Shown here: positions 34,473 to 45,353 of the stretch, piece after piece | Numbering within the stretch: the stretch's first letter is position 1 | Layout of the letters: every line of letters begins with the position of its first letter | NCBI RefSeq assembly: GCF_001584185.1 | Contig: NZ_CP013234.1 | Coordinates: 3,162,001-3,226,000, forward strand | Direction: 5' to 3' | Source of the DNA: Collimonas pratensis | Lineage (GTDB): Bacteria > Pseudomonadota > Gammaproteobacteria > Burkholderiales > Burkholderiaceae_D | DNA: 64,000 bases | Program-made: the position numbers and the translations under genes | The notes under the pieces: model-generated | Database searches by the model: none | Seen by the model: only the letters and a program-made list of their open reading frames with translations | What the model was told of the DNA's origin: nothing

Positions 34473-36713
34473 ATGCTGTCAACACTAAAACTCATCGCCG
34501 CCGATCCCAACACCGACGACATCAGTCATCTGGTGGCCTTGATCCAGACCTTGCGTCCGCGCAAGCCCGAGCTTGCCACGGAAGCGGCCGAGAACCTGCG
34601 GATACTGGTGCAACTGCTGCATGGCGAACCGGCCCAGGCGAGCGCCTTGCGCCATTATGTACTACGGCTGTTTTCGACGCGGCGCCAGATCAGCCTGTAT
34701 ACCGACACCGGGATCTTGCCTAACGCCGGCTTTTTTACCGAGCTGTTCCAGCGCCTGTCGTTTCGCATGCTGCCGCCGGCGCTGGATGAAAACTATCTGC
34801 GCGACTGCCTCGACCGCCTGCTGCCGGCCGAAACAGACTATATCTGGATCAACGCTGTTCCGAACGAGGACTGGTTCAGCCTGTTCGACCTGCTGGGCCA
34901 GGCCGCGCCCTACACCGACGCCGACAATAATGCCGCCAGCGACGCCATCGACCGCCACAAGACCGTCGGCGAACTGCTGGAAGCGATCCAGACCCTTTCC
35001 TACCGCATCAGCGCCATGGGCCTGGAGCCGGCGCTGCTCAGGCTGTATCCCAGCATCGACGAATTCGAATCACCGTTCCTGATGCAGAATGTCGAGTTGC
35101 ACCTGTATCTGAACAGCTACCGCCACCATCTGGCGGCGGCCGACTCCGCCGTGCCGCTGGCCGATCTGCCGCCGCTGGAAGACGCCCGCCACCTGGCGGT
35201 GATGCTCGACCAGTGCGACACCATCGTCCTCAAGATTCGCAAGAATGCGCTGCGCATGGGTAGCAGCGTCGCGCTCACCTATCTGCTGGTCAGGCTGGAG
35301 CAAAGCATCGCGCGCCTGCGCAAGCTGCTGAACCTGGTCGACGTCGGCGAAGTCAGCATCAGCGTGCCGAACACTGAAAAACAGGAAGGCCCGGTCGCAC
35401 ACGATGAAGCGGAAGCGCTGGCCAATGCGAAGCGCATGGCCAAGCGTAGCGAGGCGCTGGCCTTGGGGCGAGAACTGATCGAAGGACATAACCGCAAGTA
35501 CGCGGTGCGTGAACTGTTCGCCGACAATATCAACCTGCTGGCGCGTAACGTCACCGAAAACGCCAGCCGTACCGGTGAACACTATATTGCCGAAGACCGC
35601 GGCGAATACGGCGCCATGTTCCGCTCCGCCGCCGGCGCCGGCTTCATCATCGGCTTCATGTCGATGCTGAAAATCCTGGCCTCCTACCTGCGCGCGGCGC
35701 CGCTGGTGGAAGCTTTCCTGTTCAGCATGAATTATTCGGTCGGCTTCATGCTGATCCATGTGCTGCACTTCACGGTCGCCACCAAGCAGCCGGCCATGAC
35801 CGCCTCGCGCATCGCCTCCGGCCTGCAAAGCCGGGACGGCCGCAATATCGATATCGACAGCCTGGTGGAACTGATCACCAAGGTGATACGCACCCAGTTC
35901 ATCGCAGTGGCCGGCAACCTGCTGCTGGCCTTCCCGGTGGCCTACCTGATCGCGCTCGGCTACCACTCCCTGTTCGGCCACCACCTGGTGACGCCCGACA
36001 AGGCCGCCCATCTGCTGCACGATATCGATCCCTTCGCCAGCCTGGCGCTGTTCCATGCGGCGATTGCCGGCGTCTGCCTGTTCCTGGCCGGCCTAATTTC
36101 CGGCTACTACGACAACAAGGCGCTGTATACCCACATGGCGCAGCGGGTGGCGCGCGCACGCTGGCTGGGCAAGCTGATGGGCAAGCCGCGTCTGGCCAGG
36201 TTCGGCGAATACCTGGAGCACAACCTCGGCGGCCTGATGGGGAACTTCTACTTCGGCATCCTGCTCGGCACCATCGGCACCATCGGCTTCATGCTCGGCC
36301 TGCCGATCGATATCCGTCACATCACCTTCTCGGCGACCAACTTCGCTACCGCGCTGGTCGGCCTCGACAATCACATGGGCTGGCATACCGCGGTCGTTTC
36401 CGTGATCGGCGTGCTGGCCATCGGCACCGTCAACCTCTGGGTCAGCTTCTCGCTGGCGCTGTTCGTGGCGCTGCGCGCGCGCCAGGTGCGCTTCCGCCAT
36501 GGCTGGACCCTGGCCAAGGCCGTGTTCTCGCGCTTTTTGAAAGGCCCAAGGATTTCTTCATTCCGCCGAAGAGAGTCCCCATTCAAGAGGATAGCGAGAA
36601 AACCCCGAGCACCTGAGGGTCAGCGCGGGCCGGACGATCCGGCCTGCGGGATTCACACGAATTCAAGCAAAAAGCGAAGCAACAAGGTAGTATCCGAACG
36701 GCAACAACAATGA
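34473..36713 (+). CDS. PF10136-family membrane protein (annotated as site-specific recombinase)
   Basis: Protein of about 746 residues. The N-terminal 380 residues are soluble and helical; several membrane segments follow (AGAGFIIGFMSMLKILASYL, AFLFSMNYSVGFMLIHVL, and pairs near 480-550 and 610-670). Related proteins are called site-specific recombinase after Neisseria Gcr, yet no Tyr or Ser recombinase active site is visible and the membrane segments argue against one. The ATG at 34473 is chosen; an in-frame TTG lies 21 bases upstream. The basic C-terminal tail is low complexity. Function unknown. Confidence 0.7.
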   Translation: MLSTLKLIAADPNTDDISHLVALIQTLRPRKPELATEAAENLRILVQLLHGEPAQASALRHYVLRLFSTRRQISLYTDTGILPNAGFFTELFQRLSFRMLPPALDENYLRDCLDRLLPAETDYIWINAVPNEDWFSLFDLLGQAAPYTDADNNAASDAIDRHKTVGELLEAIQTLSYRISAMGLEPALLRLYPSIDEFESPFLMQNVELHLYLNSYRHHLAAADSAVPLADLPPLEDARHLAVMLDQCDTIVLKIRKNALRMGSSVALTYLLVRLEQSIARLRKLLNLVDVGEVSISVPNTEKQEGPVAHDEAEALANAKRMAKRSEALALGRELIEGHNRKYAVRELFADNINLLARNVTENASRTGEHYIAEDRGEYGAMFRSAAGAGFIIGFMSMLKILASYLRAAPLVEAFLFSMNYSVGFMLIHVLHFTVATKQPAMTASRIASGLQSRDGRNIDIDSLVELITKVIRTQFIAVAGNLLLAFPVAYLIALGYHSLFGHHLVTPDKAAHLLHDIDPFASLALFHAAIAGVCLFLAGLISGYYDNKALYTHMAQRVARARWLGKLMGKPRLARFGEYLEHNLGGLMGNFYFGILLGTIGTIGFMLGLPIDIRHITFSATNFATALVGLDNHMGWHTAVVSVIGVLAIGTVNLWVSFSLALFVALRARQVRFRHGWTLAKAVFSRFLKGPRISSFRRRESPFKRIARKPRAPEGQRGPDDPACGIHTNSSKKRSNKVVSERQQQ

Positions 36714-36737
36714 CTACGCCGCGAGAGATAAATTGAC

Positions 36738-38078
36738 ATGTTGAATGATCTGCCCTTGCTGCGCCCTTTCCGTTTTTTTGCCATCGCGCTGCTGTGCCTC
36801 CTGGCCGCGGCTTGCTCGACCCTGCCCGATGTCAGCCAGCTCAGCGCCACGCTGCCGCCAGCCGCCACGCCAACCAGCGGGCCGGCGAATGCTTCGTCGC
36901 GCCTGAATGCGCTGGCGGCCATGGAAGAAGCCGTCACAGGCAGTCCCCTCATCAAGGGTAACAAGGTCAGTCTGCTGTTCGACGGCCCGCAGACCATGAC
37001 GGCGATGATCGAGGCCATCGGCCAAGCCAGAAGCACGATCAATTTTGAAACCTATATTTTTGACCAAGACCAGCTCGGCCAGCGCTTTGCCGACCTGCTG
37101 ATAGAGAAGCAACGCGCCGGCGTGCAGGTCAACATCATTTATGACAGTGTCGGCAGCATCGGCACCCCGACCGAATTCTTTGAGCGCATGCGCGCCTCCG
37201 GCATCCGTCTGGTCGAGTTCAATCCGGTCAATCCGCTGAAACGTTTCGGCCGCTGGCAGTTGAACCATCGCGACCATCGCAAGATCCTGGTGGTGGACGG
37301 CAAGGTCGCGTTCACCGGCGGTGTCAATATCAGCGCCGCCTACGCCAACAGTTCCTTGTTCCGCTCGCGACGCCGCAGCGAGGCCGGCCCGGTTGGCTGG
37401 CGCGACACCCATGTGCGGATAGAAGGCCCGGCAGTGGCCTCGCTGCAATTGCTGTTCCTGCAAACCTGGAGTACCCAACATGCCGAAGATTTACCGGACC
37501 TGGACTATTTCCCCAAACTGGAAGCGGCCGGCGACAAGACGGTGCATGTGCTGAGCAGCCAGCCGGACGGCGACTACAGCCTCTACAAAGCCTACATCCT
37601 GGCGATCCAGCAGGCGCGCAAGAGCATCCATATCACCACGCCCTACTTCACGCCCGACCGCCAGCTGGTGGAGGCGCTGATCGCCGCCGCCAAACGCGGC
37701 GTCGATGTCAGCCTGATCCTGCCCAGCGTGATCGACAGCGGCCTGGTGTTCCATGCCGGCCAGTCGTTCTATACCCAGCTGCTGAGCGCCGGCATCCGCA
37801 TCTACCAGCTGCAGATCTCCGTATTGCACGCCAAGACCGCGGTGATCGACGGCAGTTGGTCCACGGTCGGCTCCGCCAACATGGACATCCGCAGCTTCCT
37901 GCACAACTATGAAGCCAATGTGATCGTCATCGACGACCAGTTCGGGCGCGAAATGGAAAGAGCTTTCCGCGAGGACGTGCGCGGTTCCCTGCAAATCACG
38001 CTGGAGCAATGGCAGCAACGGCCGTTTTCCGACCGCATCAAGGAATGGGCCGCGCGCTCGCTGGGCTACTGGCTGTAG
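36738..38078 (+). CDS. Phospholipase D-type cardiolipin synthase-like lipoprotein
   Basis: Protein of 446 residues. The N-terminal signal with LLAAACST suggests a lipoprotein, unlike the membrane helices of ClsA. Two HKD motifs are complete: HRKILVVD near residue 180 and HAKTAVID near 372, each followed by GG or GS-N residues (FTGGVNIS, VGSANMD). Probable activity: cardiolipin formation or other phosphatidyl transfer. The gene starts 24 bases after the PF10136 gene, so co-transcription is likely. Confidence 0.82.
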   Translation: MLNDLPLLRPFRFFAIALLCLLAAACSTLPDVSQLSATLPPAATPTSGPANASSRLNALAAMEEAVTGSPLIKGNKVSLLFDGPQTMTAMIEAIGQARSTINFETYIFDQDQLGQRFADLLIEKQRAGVQVNIIYDSVGSIGTPTEFFERMRASGIRLVEFNPVNPLKRFGRWQLNHRDHRKILVVDGKVAFTGGVNISAAYANSSLFRSRRRSEAGPVGWRDTHVRIEGPAVASLQLLFLQTWSTQHAEDLPDLDYFPKLEAAGDKTVHVLSSQPDGDYSLYKAYILAIQQARKSIHITTPYFTPDRQLVEALIAAAKRGVDVSLILPSVIDSGLVFHAGQSFYTQLLSAGIRIYQLQISVLHAKTAVIDGSWSTVGSANMDIRSFLHNYEANVIVIDDQFGREMERAFREDVRGSLQITLEQWQQRPFSDRIKEWAARSLGYWL

Positions 38079-38098
38079 CCCGGCTGAGATGCCCCGGC

Positions 38099-38899
38099 TC
38101 AGGCGCGGTGCGCCTCGGCCCACGCCAGCATGACGTCCATGAAACGGCGCAATACCGGTTGCACCTTGGCGGCTTTCTGCGGGTCGAAGGCAAACGGCAG
38201 CTGCTCTTCCATATAGGTGATTTGCGCCTGCTCCAGCTGGACTGCATGGATGTTGTCCTGCGGTTTGCCGTAATGACGTGTAATGTGGCCGCCTTTGAAA
38301 CGGCCATTCAAGGCATGGCTGTAGCTATCGGCCTGGGCCGCCACCTGCAGCAGTTGCTGTTCCAATTCCGGCGCGCAGGATGTGCCCGAGGCGGTGCCCA
38401 GGTTGAGGTCCGGCAGCCGTCCTTCAAAGAAGCGCGGCACCACCGAAGCGATGGAATGCGCGTCCCACAGCATGGCGACGCCGTGCTCGGCGCGCAGGCG
38501 TTGCAGCTCTTGCTGCAGCTGCTGGTGGTAAGGCTGCCAGTAGTGCGTGATGCGGTGCTGTATTTCTGCCTCGTCCGGCTCCTTGCCTGGCTGGTACAAG
38601 GGCTCCTTGTGGAAGGTATCCACCGGACAGAGCCCGGTGGTATCCTGGCCGGGATAGAGATTGACGTTGTCGCGCGGGCGATTGAGATCGATCACATAGC
38701 GCGAATGGGTGGCGACCAGCACCGAGGCGCCCAGTTCTTGCAAGAAGCTATACAGCTGCGGCATATGCCAGTCGGTATCGGCGATGTCCAGCGCCGGCGC
38801 GCTCATGCCGGCCCGGATGCCGTCGGGAATATGCTCGCCCGCATGCGGCATCGACACCAGCAGCGGCAGGCTGCCGCGATGAAACAGGAATTTTTCCAT
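38099..38899 (-). CDS. hutG: N-formylglutamate deformylase
   Basis: Protein of 266 residues of the N-formylglutamate amidohydrolase family. SMPHAGEHIPDG near the start, ATHSRYVIDLNRPRDN and LWDAHSIASVVPRFFEGRLP hold the metal-binding and substrate residues. It performs the last step of histidine breakdown, giving glutamate and formate. Last gene of the minus-strand hut operon, 59 bases after hutF. Confidence 0.92.
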   Translation of the reverse strand: MEKFLFHRGSLPLLVSMPHAGEHIPDGIRAGMSAPALDIADTDWHMPQLYSFLQELGASVLVATHSRYVIDLNRPRDNVNLYPGQDTTGLCPVDTFHKEPLYQPGKEPDEAEIQHRITHYWQPYHQQLQQELQRLRAEHGVAMLWDAHSIASVVPRFFEGRLPDLNLGTASGTSCAPELEQQLLQVAAQADSYSHALNGRFKGGHITRHYGKPQDNIHAVQLEQAQITYMEEQLPFAFDPQKAAKVQPVLRRFMDVMLAWAEAHRA

Positions 38900-38958
38900 A
38901 ATTGAACTCGCTAGAATTTCGCAGCTTAAGCCAATCTCAAGCCAAGGTTAAGTCAACA

Positions 38959-40350
38959 TTAAGCCAATAAGCTCTTCATGCTACGCGCATAAGCGGCGAG
39001 GCTGGTTTCTTGCAGGCGATGCTTGCGGTCGTTGATGACCCAATGGCCACCCACCATCACATCGCGCACCGGCGTCTGGCCATGGTGGGAAAACACAAAA
39101 CTGTCCAGCAACTGGTCGCCCTGCTTGCCTTCCAGATCAGCATGCTGCTGGTCCAGCACCAGCAGGTCTGCACTTTGCCCCACCTGCAGCCCTGCCACTT
39201 TGCGCCCGCTCGCTGCAGCGCCGCCGTGCAGGGCCTGGCGATACAGGTAAGCGCCAACCGAAGCCGCATGCTCGCCGACCAGCATATTGCGCTGGCGATG
39301 CTGCAGGCGCTGACTGTATTCGTACAGACGCAATTCTTCGCTCAGGCTGGTGCTGATATGGCTGTCCGAACCGACACCCCAGGCGCCATGCGCTGCCGCG
39401 TACTCGACACCGTTGAAGATACCGTCGCCCAGATTGGCTTCGGTGGTCGGACATATCCCGGCAACGGCGCCGCTGCGCGCCAGGCCGATGGTTTCTTGCG
39501 GCGTCATGTGGGTAGCGTGCACCAGGCACCAATGACGGTCGACCGCCATGTTGTCCAGCAGCCACGCCACCGGCGGCGCACCCAGTGCGGCCTTGCCGTC
39601 TTCCACTTCCTTGCGCTGTTCGGCGATGTGGATATGCACCGGCGCCTGCGCATCCCACTGTTTGAGCTCAGTCAGCAGCTCCTGCAGCGATTGCGGCGAC
39701 ACCGCGCGCAGCGAATGCGGCGCGACGCCGTAGCGCAAGCCGGCATGCTGCGGATGATCGGCCTGCAGCCGCTGCAGGGCTGCCATCATCCATTGCGGCG
39801 AGTTGATGAAGCGCGCTTGCCCCGGATGCGGCGGCTGGGCGCCGAAGCCGCTGTACTGGTACATCACCGGCAGCAAGGTCAGGCCGATGCCAACTTCTTC
39901 TGCCGCGGCGATCAGGCAGGCCATGTTTTCTGTCGGATTGGCGTAAGGCTTGCCGTCGCGGTCATGGTGCAGATAGTGGAATTCGCACACCGAAGTGTAG
40001 CCGGCCTGCAGCATTTCGATATACAGCTGCGTCGCCACCGCCTTCAGGTCGGCCGGCGACAATTTACCGGCAAACTGGTACATCAGCGTACGCCAGCTCC
40101 AGAAGCTGTCGCTGGGATTGGAGCGGTATTCGGTCAGCCCCGCCATGGCGCGCTGGAAGGCATGCGAATGCAGGTTGGCAAGGCCAGGCAGGACCGTGGC
40201 GGCGGCGCGCGGCGCCAGGGCCAGCACTTCGGCATCGGGACGCACCGAAGTCAGGATGCCCTGCTCGTCCCATTCCAGCAGGACGTTGTTGCGCCAGCCG
40301 TCGGCCAGCAAGGCACGGTCAGCAATCAATTGTCGGATGACTGGTTTCAT
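38959..40350 (-). CDS. hutF: Formimidoylglutamate deiminase
   Basis: Amidohydrolase-fold enzyme of 463 residues. Metal ligands include the two His of [12 protein letters not shown]; later blocks are [14 protein letters not shown] and GVGSDSHIS. It converts N-formimidoyl-glutamate to N-formylglutamate and ammonia, which pairs it with HutG and defines the five-step pathway. The ATG at 40350 is the conserved start; a longer frame extends into hutI but is not credible. Overlaps hutI by 4 bases. Confidence 0.92.
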   Translation of the reverse strand: MKPVIRQLIADRALLADGWRNNVLLEWDEQGILTSVRPDAEVLALAPRAAATVLPGLANLHSHAFQRAMAGLTEYRSNPSDSFWSWRTLMYQFAGKLSPADLKAVATQLYIEMLQAGYTSVCEFHYLHHDRDGKPYANPTENMACLIAAAEEVGIGLTLLPVMYQYSGFGAQPPHPGQARFINSPQWMMAALQRLQADHPQHAGLRYGVAPHSLRAVSPQSLQELLTELKQWDAQAPVHIHIAEQRKEVEDGKAALGAPPVAWLLDNMAVDRHWCLVHATHMTPQETIGLARSGAVAGICPTTEANLGDGIFNGVEYAAAHGAWGVGSDSHISTSLSEELRLYEYSQRLQHRQRNMLVGEHAASVGAYLYRQALHGGAAASGRKVAGLQVGQSADLLVLDQQHADLEGKQGDQLLDSFVFSHHGQTPVRDVMVGGHWVINDRKHRLQETSLAAYARSMKSLLA

Positions 40351-41615
40351 GGATAGGCTCCTTGATTCATTCCTTGCGGCGCCGCAGGGCTGAAGCGGCC
40401 GCCGCGCACTATCGCGTGGCAAGGATTGCGTCCCGACCAGTAGGCCAGTTCCGCCAGCGACTCCACATCCCACAACACGAAATCGGCGGTGCGCCCTGCC
40501 GCCAGCAAGCCGTGCCTGTGGTCCTGGCCCAAGGCTTGTGCTGCATGGCTGGTGACGCCCAGCAAGGCTTCCGCCGTCGTCATGCGGAACAGCGTGCATG
40601 CCATGTTCAGCATCAGCAGCAAGGACGTGGTCGGCGAGGTGCCGGGATTGCTGTCGGTGGAAATCGCAATCGGTATGCCATGGCGGCGCAGCAATTCCAG
40701 CGGCGGCTGTTTGGTTTCGCGGATAAAGTAATAGGCGCCGGGCAGCAGCACGGCGACGGTGCCGCTGTCCTTCATCGCCAGCACATCGGCTTCGTTCAGG
40801 TGCTCAAGATGGTCCACCGAGAGAGCTTTGAAACGCGTCGCCAGCTGCGTGCCGCCGATATTCGAGAGCTGGTCGGCGTGCATTTTTACTGGCAATCCCA
40901 GGCTTGCGGCGGCCGCAAATACGCGTTCGCTTTGGGCCACCGAAAAGCCGATGTTTTCGCAAAACACATCGACCGCATCGACCAGGCCTTCCGCATGCAA
41001 CGCCGGCAGCATCTCCTCGCACACCAGCGTGATGTAATCGTCGGCGCGGCCCTGGTACTCGGGCGGCAAGGCATGGGCGCCGAGAAAGGTGGTGTACACC
41101 GTGACCGGGTAGTGCTCACCGAGGCGGCGCGCCACGCGCAGCATCTTGCGTTCGCTGGCCAGGTCGAGACCGTAGCCGGACTTGATTTCCAGCGTGGTGA
41201 CGCCTTCCGCCAGCAGGGCTTGCAGCCGTCTCCCGGATTGCAGGAACAGGCTCTCTTCATCCGCCGCACGGGTCGCCCGCACGGTCGATACGATGCCGCC
41301 GCCGCTGCGCGCGATTTCCTCGTAGCTGGCGCCGGCCAGCCGCAAGGCGAACTCGTCGGCACGGTTGCCGCCGTATACCAGATGGGTATGGCAATCGATC
41401 AGGCCGGGCGTGATCCAGCGCCGGCCGACATCGTGCTGCGCCAGGTCCGCATTGCGGTATTCGGCAGGCAGCGCGGCCGCGGCGCCGAGCCAGGCGATCA
41501 AGCCGTCGCGCACTACCATGGCGCCGCCCAGGATGACGTTGCCAGGATCGCCGGCGGCAGCGATCCTGGCATTCAACCAGATGCCATCGGCTTGCTTGGA
41601 TAAACTGTGCGCCAT
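40347..41615 (-). CDS. hutI: Imidazolonepropionase
   Basis: Zinc or iron amidohydrolase of 422 residues. Metal site [31 protein letters not shown] and [12 protein letters not shown] are family blocks; [11 protein letters not shown] carries the catalytic Asp. It opens the imidazolone ring to give N-formimidoyl-glutamate. Starts 33 bases after hutD. Confidence 0.94.
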   Translation of the reverse strand: MAHSLSKQADGIWLNARIAAAGDPGNVILGGAMVVRDGLIAWLGAAAALPAEYRNADLAQHDVGRRWITPGLIDCHTHLVYGGNRADEFALRLAGASYEEIARSGGGIVSTVRATRAADEESLFLQSGRRLQALLAEGVTTLEIKSGYGLDLASERKMLRVARRLGEHYPVTVYTTFLGAHALPPEYQGRADDYITLVCEEMLPALHAEGLVDAVDVFCENIGFSVAQSERVFAAAASLGLPVKMHADQLSNIGGTQLATRFKALSVDHLEHLNEADVLAMKDSGTVAVLLPGAYYFIRETKQPPLELLRRHGIPIAISTDSNPGTSPTTSLLLMLNMACTLFRMTTAEALLGVTSHAAQALGQDHRHGLLAAGRTADFVLWDVESLAELAYWSGRNPCHAIVRGGRFSPAAPQGMNQGAYP

Positions 41616-41648
41616 GCTGTTTTCCTATTTCACTATTTTATTATTTCA

Positions 41649-42218
41649 TTATTGCTGATTGATGTTGACGCCGATCAGGATGCTGCCGGCGCTCAGGGAA
41701 CGCAGCGACACCTGGCCCGGCCGCTGCTCCCAGACCAGGCTCTGGCGCGGCTCCAGGGTGGCGTGTTCGCCGTCCTGCGCCAGCACGTCCCAGCGCCCTT
41801 GCACGCAAAACAGTAGATTGCAGCCCTGCTCCAGGTCTTGATCAATCGACCACACGCGGACCTCGCCGGCGACTGCGCCGCGCCTCAGCATCAGGTTGAA
41901 ATCCTGGCAGGCGCCGCCCGCCAGTTCCGCCGTGACCTGATCTTCGCCACGAAAGCGATGTGGCTGCAGGCGCGACAGCAACACGTGATTGCCGCTGTCG
42001 GACACCAGATCCATGCCCTCGCCTTCCAGCAAAGTGATGACCCGGTCGACCCCGGCAAAGCTGGAAAAGGCGCCGGACTGGCTAACATCGGCGATGCTGA
42101 CCCGCCATAAAAAATCGTCAAAGGAGGCTCCCGCCGGCTGGCAATGCAACTCGCGCGTGACGCCGCCGCCGTTCTTCCAGGGCGTGGCTGGCAAGTCTTC
42201 AAACTCGATCAGTTTCAT
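41649..42218 (-). CDS. hutD: HutD-family cupin protein
   Basis: Protein of 189 residues of the HutD bicupin family. Conserved start LPATPWKNGGGVTRELHCQP, then FLWRVSIADVSQSGAFSSF and the RVITLLEGEGM strand. In Pseudomonas HutD is thought to limit hut operon activity, perhaps by binding urocanate or formylglutamate. It is not an enzyme of the pathway. Lies between hutH and hutI. Confidence 0.9.
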   Translation of the reverse strand: MKLIEFEDLPATPWKNGGGVTRELHCQPAGASFDDFLWRVSIADVSQSGAFSSFAGVDRVITLLEGEGMDLVSDSGNHVLLSRLQPHRFRGEDQVTAELAGGACQDFNLMLRRGAVAGEVRVWSIDQDLEQGCNLLFCVQGRWDVLAQDGEHATLEPRQSLVWEQRPGQVSLRSLSAGSILIGVNINQQ

Positions 42219-42302
42219 TGGCTCGCTCTATAAACGCGTGACACATTCCGGGCTGGGACCGGCCTTGCTCTGCCCGCCCCAGTCTGGTTCTTGCTTTCTT
42301 GC

Positions 42303-43844
42303 TTAACGGCTGTACAGCTCGGCAAACAGCGCTTTGCAGCTGTCGCTGACCGCGCCTTGCAGCACCAGCTGCTTGGCGGCTTCGATATCCGGTGCGAAGA
42401 AGCGGTCCTTGTCGTAGAAGCTTACCTGTGCGCGCAAGCGCTGGTGCACCTCGTCCAGCATCGGCGAGGTGGTCAGCGGCTGATGGCAGTCGACCCCTTG
42501 CGCCGCCGCCAGCAATTCAATCGCCACAATGGTCGCCGTATTGTGCGCCATTTCATGCAGGCGGCGGCCGGCGAAGGTGGCCATGCTGACGTGGTCTTCC
42601 TGGTTGGCGGAAGTCGGCAGGCTGTCGACGCTGGCCGGATGCGCCAGCGCCTTGTTCTCGGAGGCCAGCGCGGCGGCCGTGACATGAGCGATCATGAAGC
42701 CGGAGTTGAGGCCGGATGATTGCACCAGGAACGGCGGCAAGCCGGACAGCGAGGAATCGATCAGCAGTGCGATGCGGCGCTCCGACAAGGCGCCGATCTC
42801 GGCAATCGCCAGCGCCAGCGTATCCGCTGCGAAAGCCACCGGCTCGGCGTGGAAATTGCCGCCGGAAATGACTTCATCATGCTCGGCGTAGATCAGCGGA
42901 TTGTCGGTCACGGCATTGGCTTCGATCAGCAAGGTGCGCGCGGCGTTACCGATGATGTCGACGCAAGCGCCCATCACCTGCGGCTGGCAGCGCAAGCTGT
43001 ACGGGTCCTGCACGCGCTCGTCGTTGACCAAGTGCGATTGCCGGATCGCGCTGCCGCTCAGCAGCTGACGATAGATCTTGGCCGTGGCGATCTGGCCCGG
43101 CTGGCCGCGCACTTCATGCACGCGCGGATCGAACGGCGCATCGCTGCCGCGCGCCGCATCCACTGCCAGTGCGCCGGTGACGGTTGCGGCTTCCAGCACG
43201 CGCTCGGCCAGGAACAGGCCGTTCAAGGTCAGCGCAGTAGAGACCTGGGTGCCGTTGATCAGCGCCAGGCCTTCCTTGGCCGCCAGCACGATCGGCGTGA
43301 TGCCGGCTGCGGCCAGCGCTTCCCTGGCATCAACCAGCTTGCCGTCGACCCGCACCTGGCCTTCGCCCAGGATCGCCAGCGTCATGTGCGACAGCGGCGC
43401 CAGGTCGCCGGAAGCGCCGACCGAACCCTTGACCGGGATGCAAGGCATGATGCCGGCGTTGTAGATCGCCAGCAGGGTATCGATCACCCGCGCACGGATG
43501 CCGGAAAAGCCGCGCGCCAGGCTGGCGATTTTCATGGCCAGGATCAGGCGCACGGCGCCGTCGTCGATAAGGTCGCCGGTGCCGACTGAATGCGAGAGGA
43601 TCAGGTTACGCTGCAGCAGTTCCAGCTGCTCGTCCGGGATACGGGTCTTGGCCAGCTTGCCAAAGCCGGTATTGATGCCGTAGGCGGCATCGCCGCGCTC
43701 GACGATGCGCGCCACCGTGGCGGCAGAAGCATTGATGGCGTCGTAAGCGGATGGCGGCAAGGCCAGCGGAACGGCTTCGGCCCAGATGCTGCGAATCTCT
43801 GCCAGGGTCATTTTTCCAGGTTGCAGAGTCAACGATGTTTTCAT
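42303..43844 (-). CDS. hutH: Histidine ammonia-lyase
   Basis: Enzyme of 513 residues. [14 protein letters not shown] contains the Ala-Ser-Gly that cyclises to the MIO electrophile; [11 protein letters not shown] and [15 protein letters not shown] are further signatures. It removes ammonia from histidine to give urocanate, the pathway inducer. The ATG at 43844 fits a GAAAG 8 bases upstream; an ATG at 43850 is also possible. Confidence 0.94.
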   Translation of the reverse strand: MKTSLTLQPGKMTLAEIRSIWAEAVPLALPPSAYDAINASAATVARIVERGDAAYGINTGFGKLAKTRIPDEQLELLQRNLILSHSVGTGDLIDDGAVRLILAMKIASLARGFSGIRARVIDTLLAIYNAGIMPCIPVKGSVGASGDLAPLSHMTLAILGEGQVRVDGKLVDAREALAAAGITPIVLAAKEGLALINGTQVSTALTLNGLFLAERVLEAATVTGALAVDAARGSDAPFDPRVHEVRGQPGQIATAKIYRQLLSGSAIRQSHLVNDERVQDPYSLRCQPQVMGACVDIIGNAARTLLIEANAVTDNPLIYAEHDEVISGGNFHAEPVAFAADTLALAIAEIGALSERRIALLIDSSLSGLPPFLVQSSGLNSGFMIAHVTAAALASENKALAHPASVDSLPTSANQEDHVSMATFAGRRLHEMAHNTATIVAIELLAAAQGVDCHQPLTTSPMLDEVHQRLRAQVSFYDKDRFFAPDIEAAKQLVLQGAVSDSCKALFAELYSR

Positions 43845-43934
43845 GGTCATTTCTTTCAAAAATAGCGCAGTAATATTAGCAATACGCGTTAACGAATACG
43901 TTATGGCAAAACAAAAAACAGTTTCAAGACAGGC

Positions 43935-45272
43935 TCAATCCAGCGGCCGGCCTGCCTTGTCTTGAATCAGGGGCAAGGACAGCAAAGCAATCAGGACGCA
44001 AGCGATGACATACCAGGAAGGCGCCAGCTTGCTGCCGGACAGCGCCATCAGCTCGGTCGCAAAGAACGGCGCGAAACCGCCGAAGATGGAAACGCCGACA
44101 CAATACACTACCGACATGCCGGTCACCCGCACCGGACGCGGAAACATTTCAGGCAGCATGACCAGGCCCGGTACCGCGATGAAGGTAGTCAGGAAAGACA
44201 GCAAAGCGATGGTCGGCAGCAGGACCTCCAGCATGGCATACGCATTGATGAGCCTGAATGCGGGATAGATCACCAGCGCCAGTAGCACGCAAAAGGCCCC
44301 AAACACTTTCTTGCGGCCGATCCGGTCCGACAGCTTGCCCGCGAACGGCGCGGTCACGGCGGCGACGCCAGCGGCAACGCAGGCTGCTGCCAGCCCGGCC
44401 GACATCGACATGTGCAGAATCTTGCTGGCGTAGGTCGGGATGTAGTACAGGGTAATGTAGATGGCGGCAGTATTACCCATGGTGAGCAGAATGCCCGCAA
44501 CTATCTGCTTCCTGTGCTGCGCGAACACGGTGCGAATGGCGCTGCCCTGGCTGCGCTTACCGCTAGCCACAGGGCCGTCGTCCAGGGTTTCATGCAGGTT
44601 GCGACGGATGAACACGCCCAGCGGCCCCATCAGCAAGCCGATCGCAAACGGAATGCGCCAGCCCCAGCCCTCCAGCGCCGCGGTGCTCAGCACCGCTGTC
44701 AGCAGCAAACCCGTGAGCGCGCCCAGCAAGGCGCTCAAGTTCTGGCTAACCGCCTGCAAGCCGCCATAGAAGCCACGCGAACTGTCATCGGCGTATTCCA
44801 TCAGCAAGGAAGTGGAAGCGCCGATTTCGCCGCCGAGAGCAAAGCCCTGTAGCAGGCGCGCCGCCACGATCAGCATGGGCGCCGCCAGGCCGATCTGAGC
44901 ATAAGTCGGGGCAAACACGATCATCGCCGAGCCCAAGGCCATCAGTTGCAGGGTCAAGGTCATGGCTGCCTTGCGGCCGGCGCGGTCGGCATACGCTCCC
45001 AGCAGCACGCCGCCGACCGGCCGTGCCACAAAGCCGATGCCGAAGGTGGCCGTCACCAGCAGCAGCTGGGCGATATCGCCGGTGGCCGGGAAATACAGTT
45101 TGCCGATGATGATGGCGAAAAAGCTGTACGAGGTGAACTCGAAGTACTCCAAGCCGTTGCCGATGGTGATCGCCGCCACTGCCTTGGCGCGCTTGAGTTT
45201 CCCCACCGGCGCCTGCGCATGCAACGTTGTTTCCGCGCCGGCAAGCACCGCACTGCCCTGACTTATTTCCAT
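43935..45272 (-). CDS. MFS transporter, metabolite:H+ symporter type, in the hut operon
   Basis: Protein of 445 residues with 12 membrane helices. ITIGNGLEYFEFTSYSFFAI at helix 1, GFVARPVGGVLLGAYADRAG in the loop after helix 2 and LLQGFALGGEIGAST are marks of the MHS branch (shikimate, proline/betaine, citrate carriers). Its place between hutU and hutH suggests uptake of histidine or urocanate. Other hut operons often use an APC or ABC carrier for this, so the assignment is inference. Confidence 0.82.
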   Translation of the reverse strand: MEISQGSAVLAGAETTLHAQAPVGKLKRAKAVAAITIGNGLEYFEFTSYSFFAIIIGKLYFPATGDIAQLLLVTATFGIGFVARPVGGVLLGAYADRAGRKAAMTLTLQLMALGSAMIVFAPTYAQIGLAAPMLIVAARLLQGFALGGEIGASTSLLMEYADDSSRGFYGGLQAVSQNLSALLGALTGLLLTAVLSTAALEGWGWRIPFAIGLLMGPLGVFIRRNLHETLDDGPVASGKRSQGSAIRTVFAQHRKQIVAGILLTMGNTAAIYITLYYIPTYASKILHMSMSAGLAAACVAAGVAAVTAPFAGKLSDRIGRKKVFGAFCVLLALVIYPAFRLINAYAMLEVLLPTIALLSFLTTFIAVPGLVMLPEMFPRPVRVTGMSVVYCVGVSIFGGFAPFFATELMALSGSKLAPSWYVIACVLIALLSLPLIQDKAGRPLD

Positions 45273-45353
45273 GCCTTGTCTCCTGTATAAGCTGCGCCAC
45301 CGCTCATTTTTATATTCTGCTTTGGCAGTGGCGCAGGGTCGAACATGCGATGC

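Noticed and set aside
34473..36713. Site-specific recombinase function
   Set aside because: The family name is inherited; no Tyr or Ser recombinase residues are visible and the protein has membrane helices.
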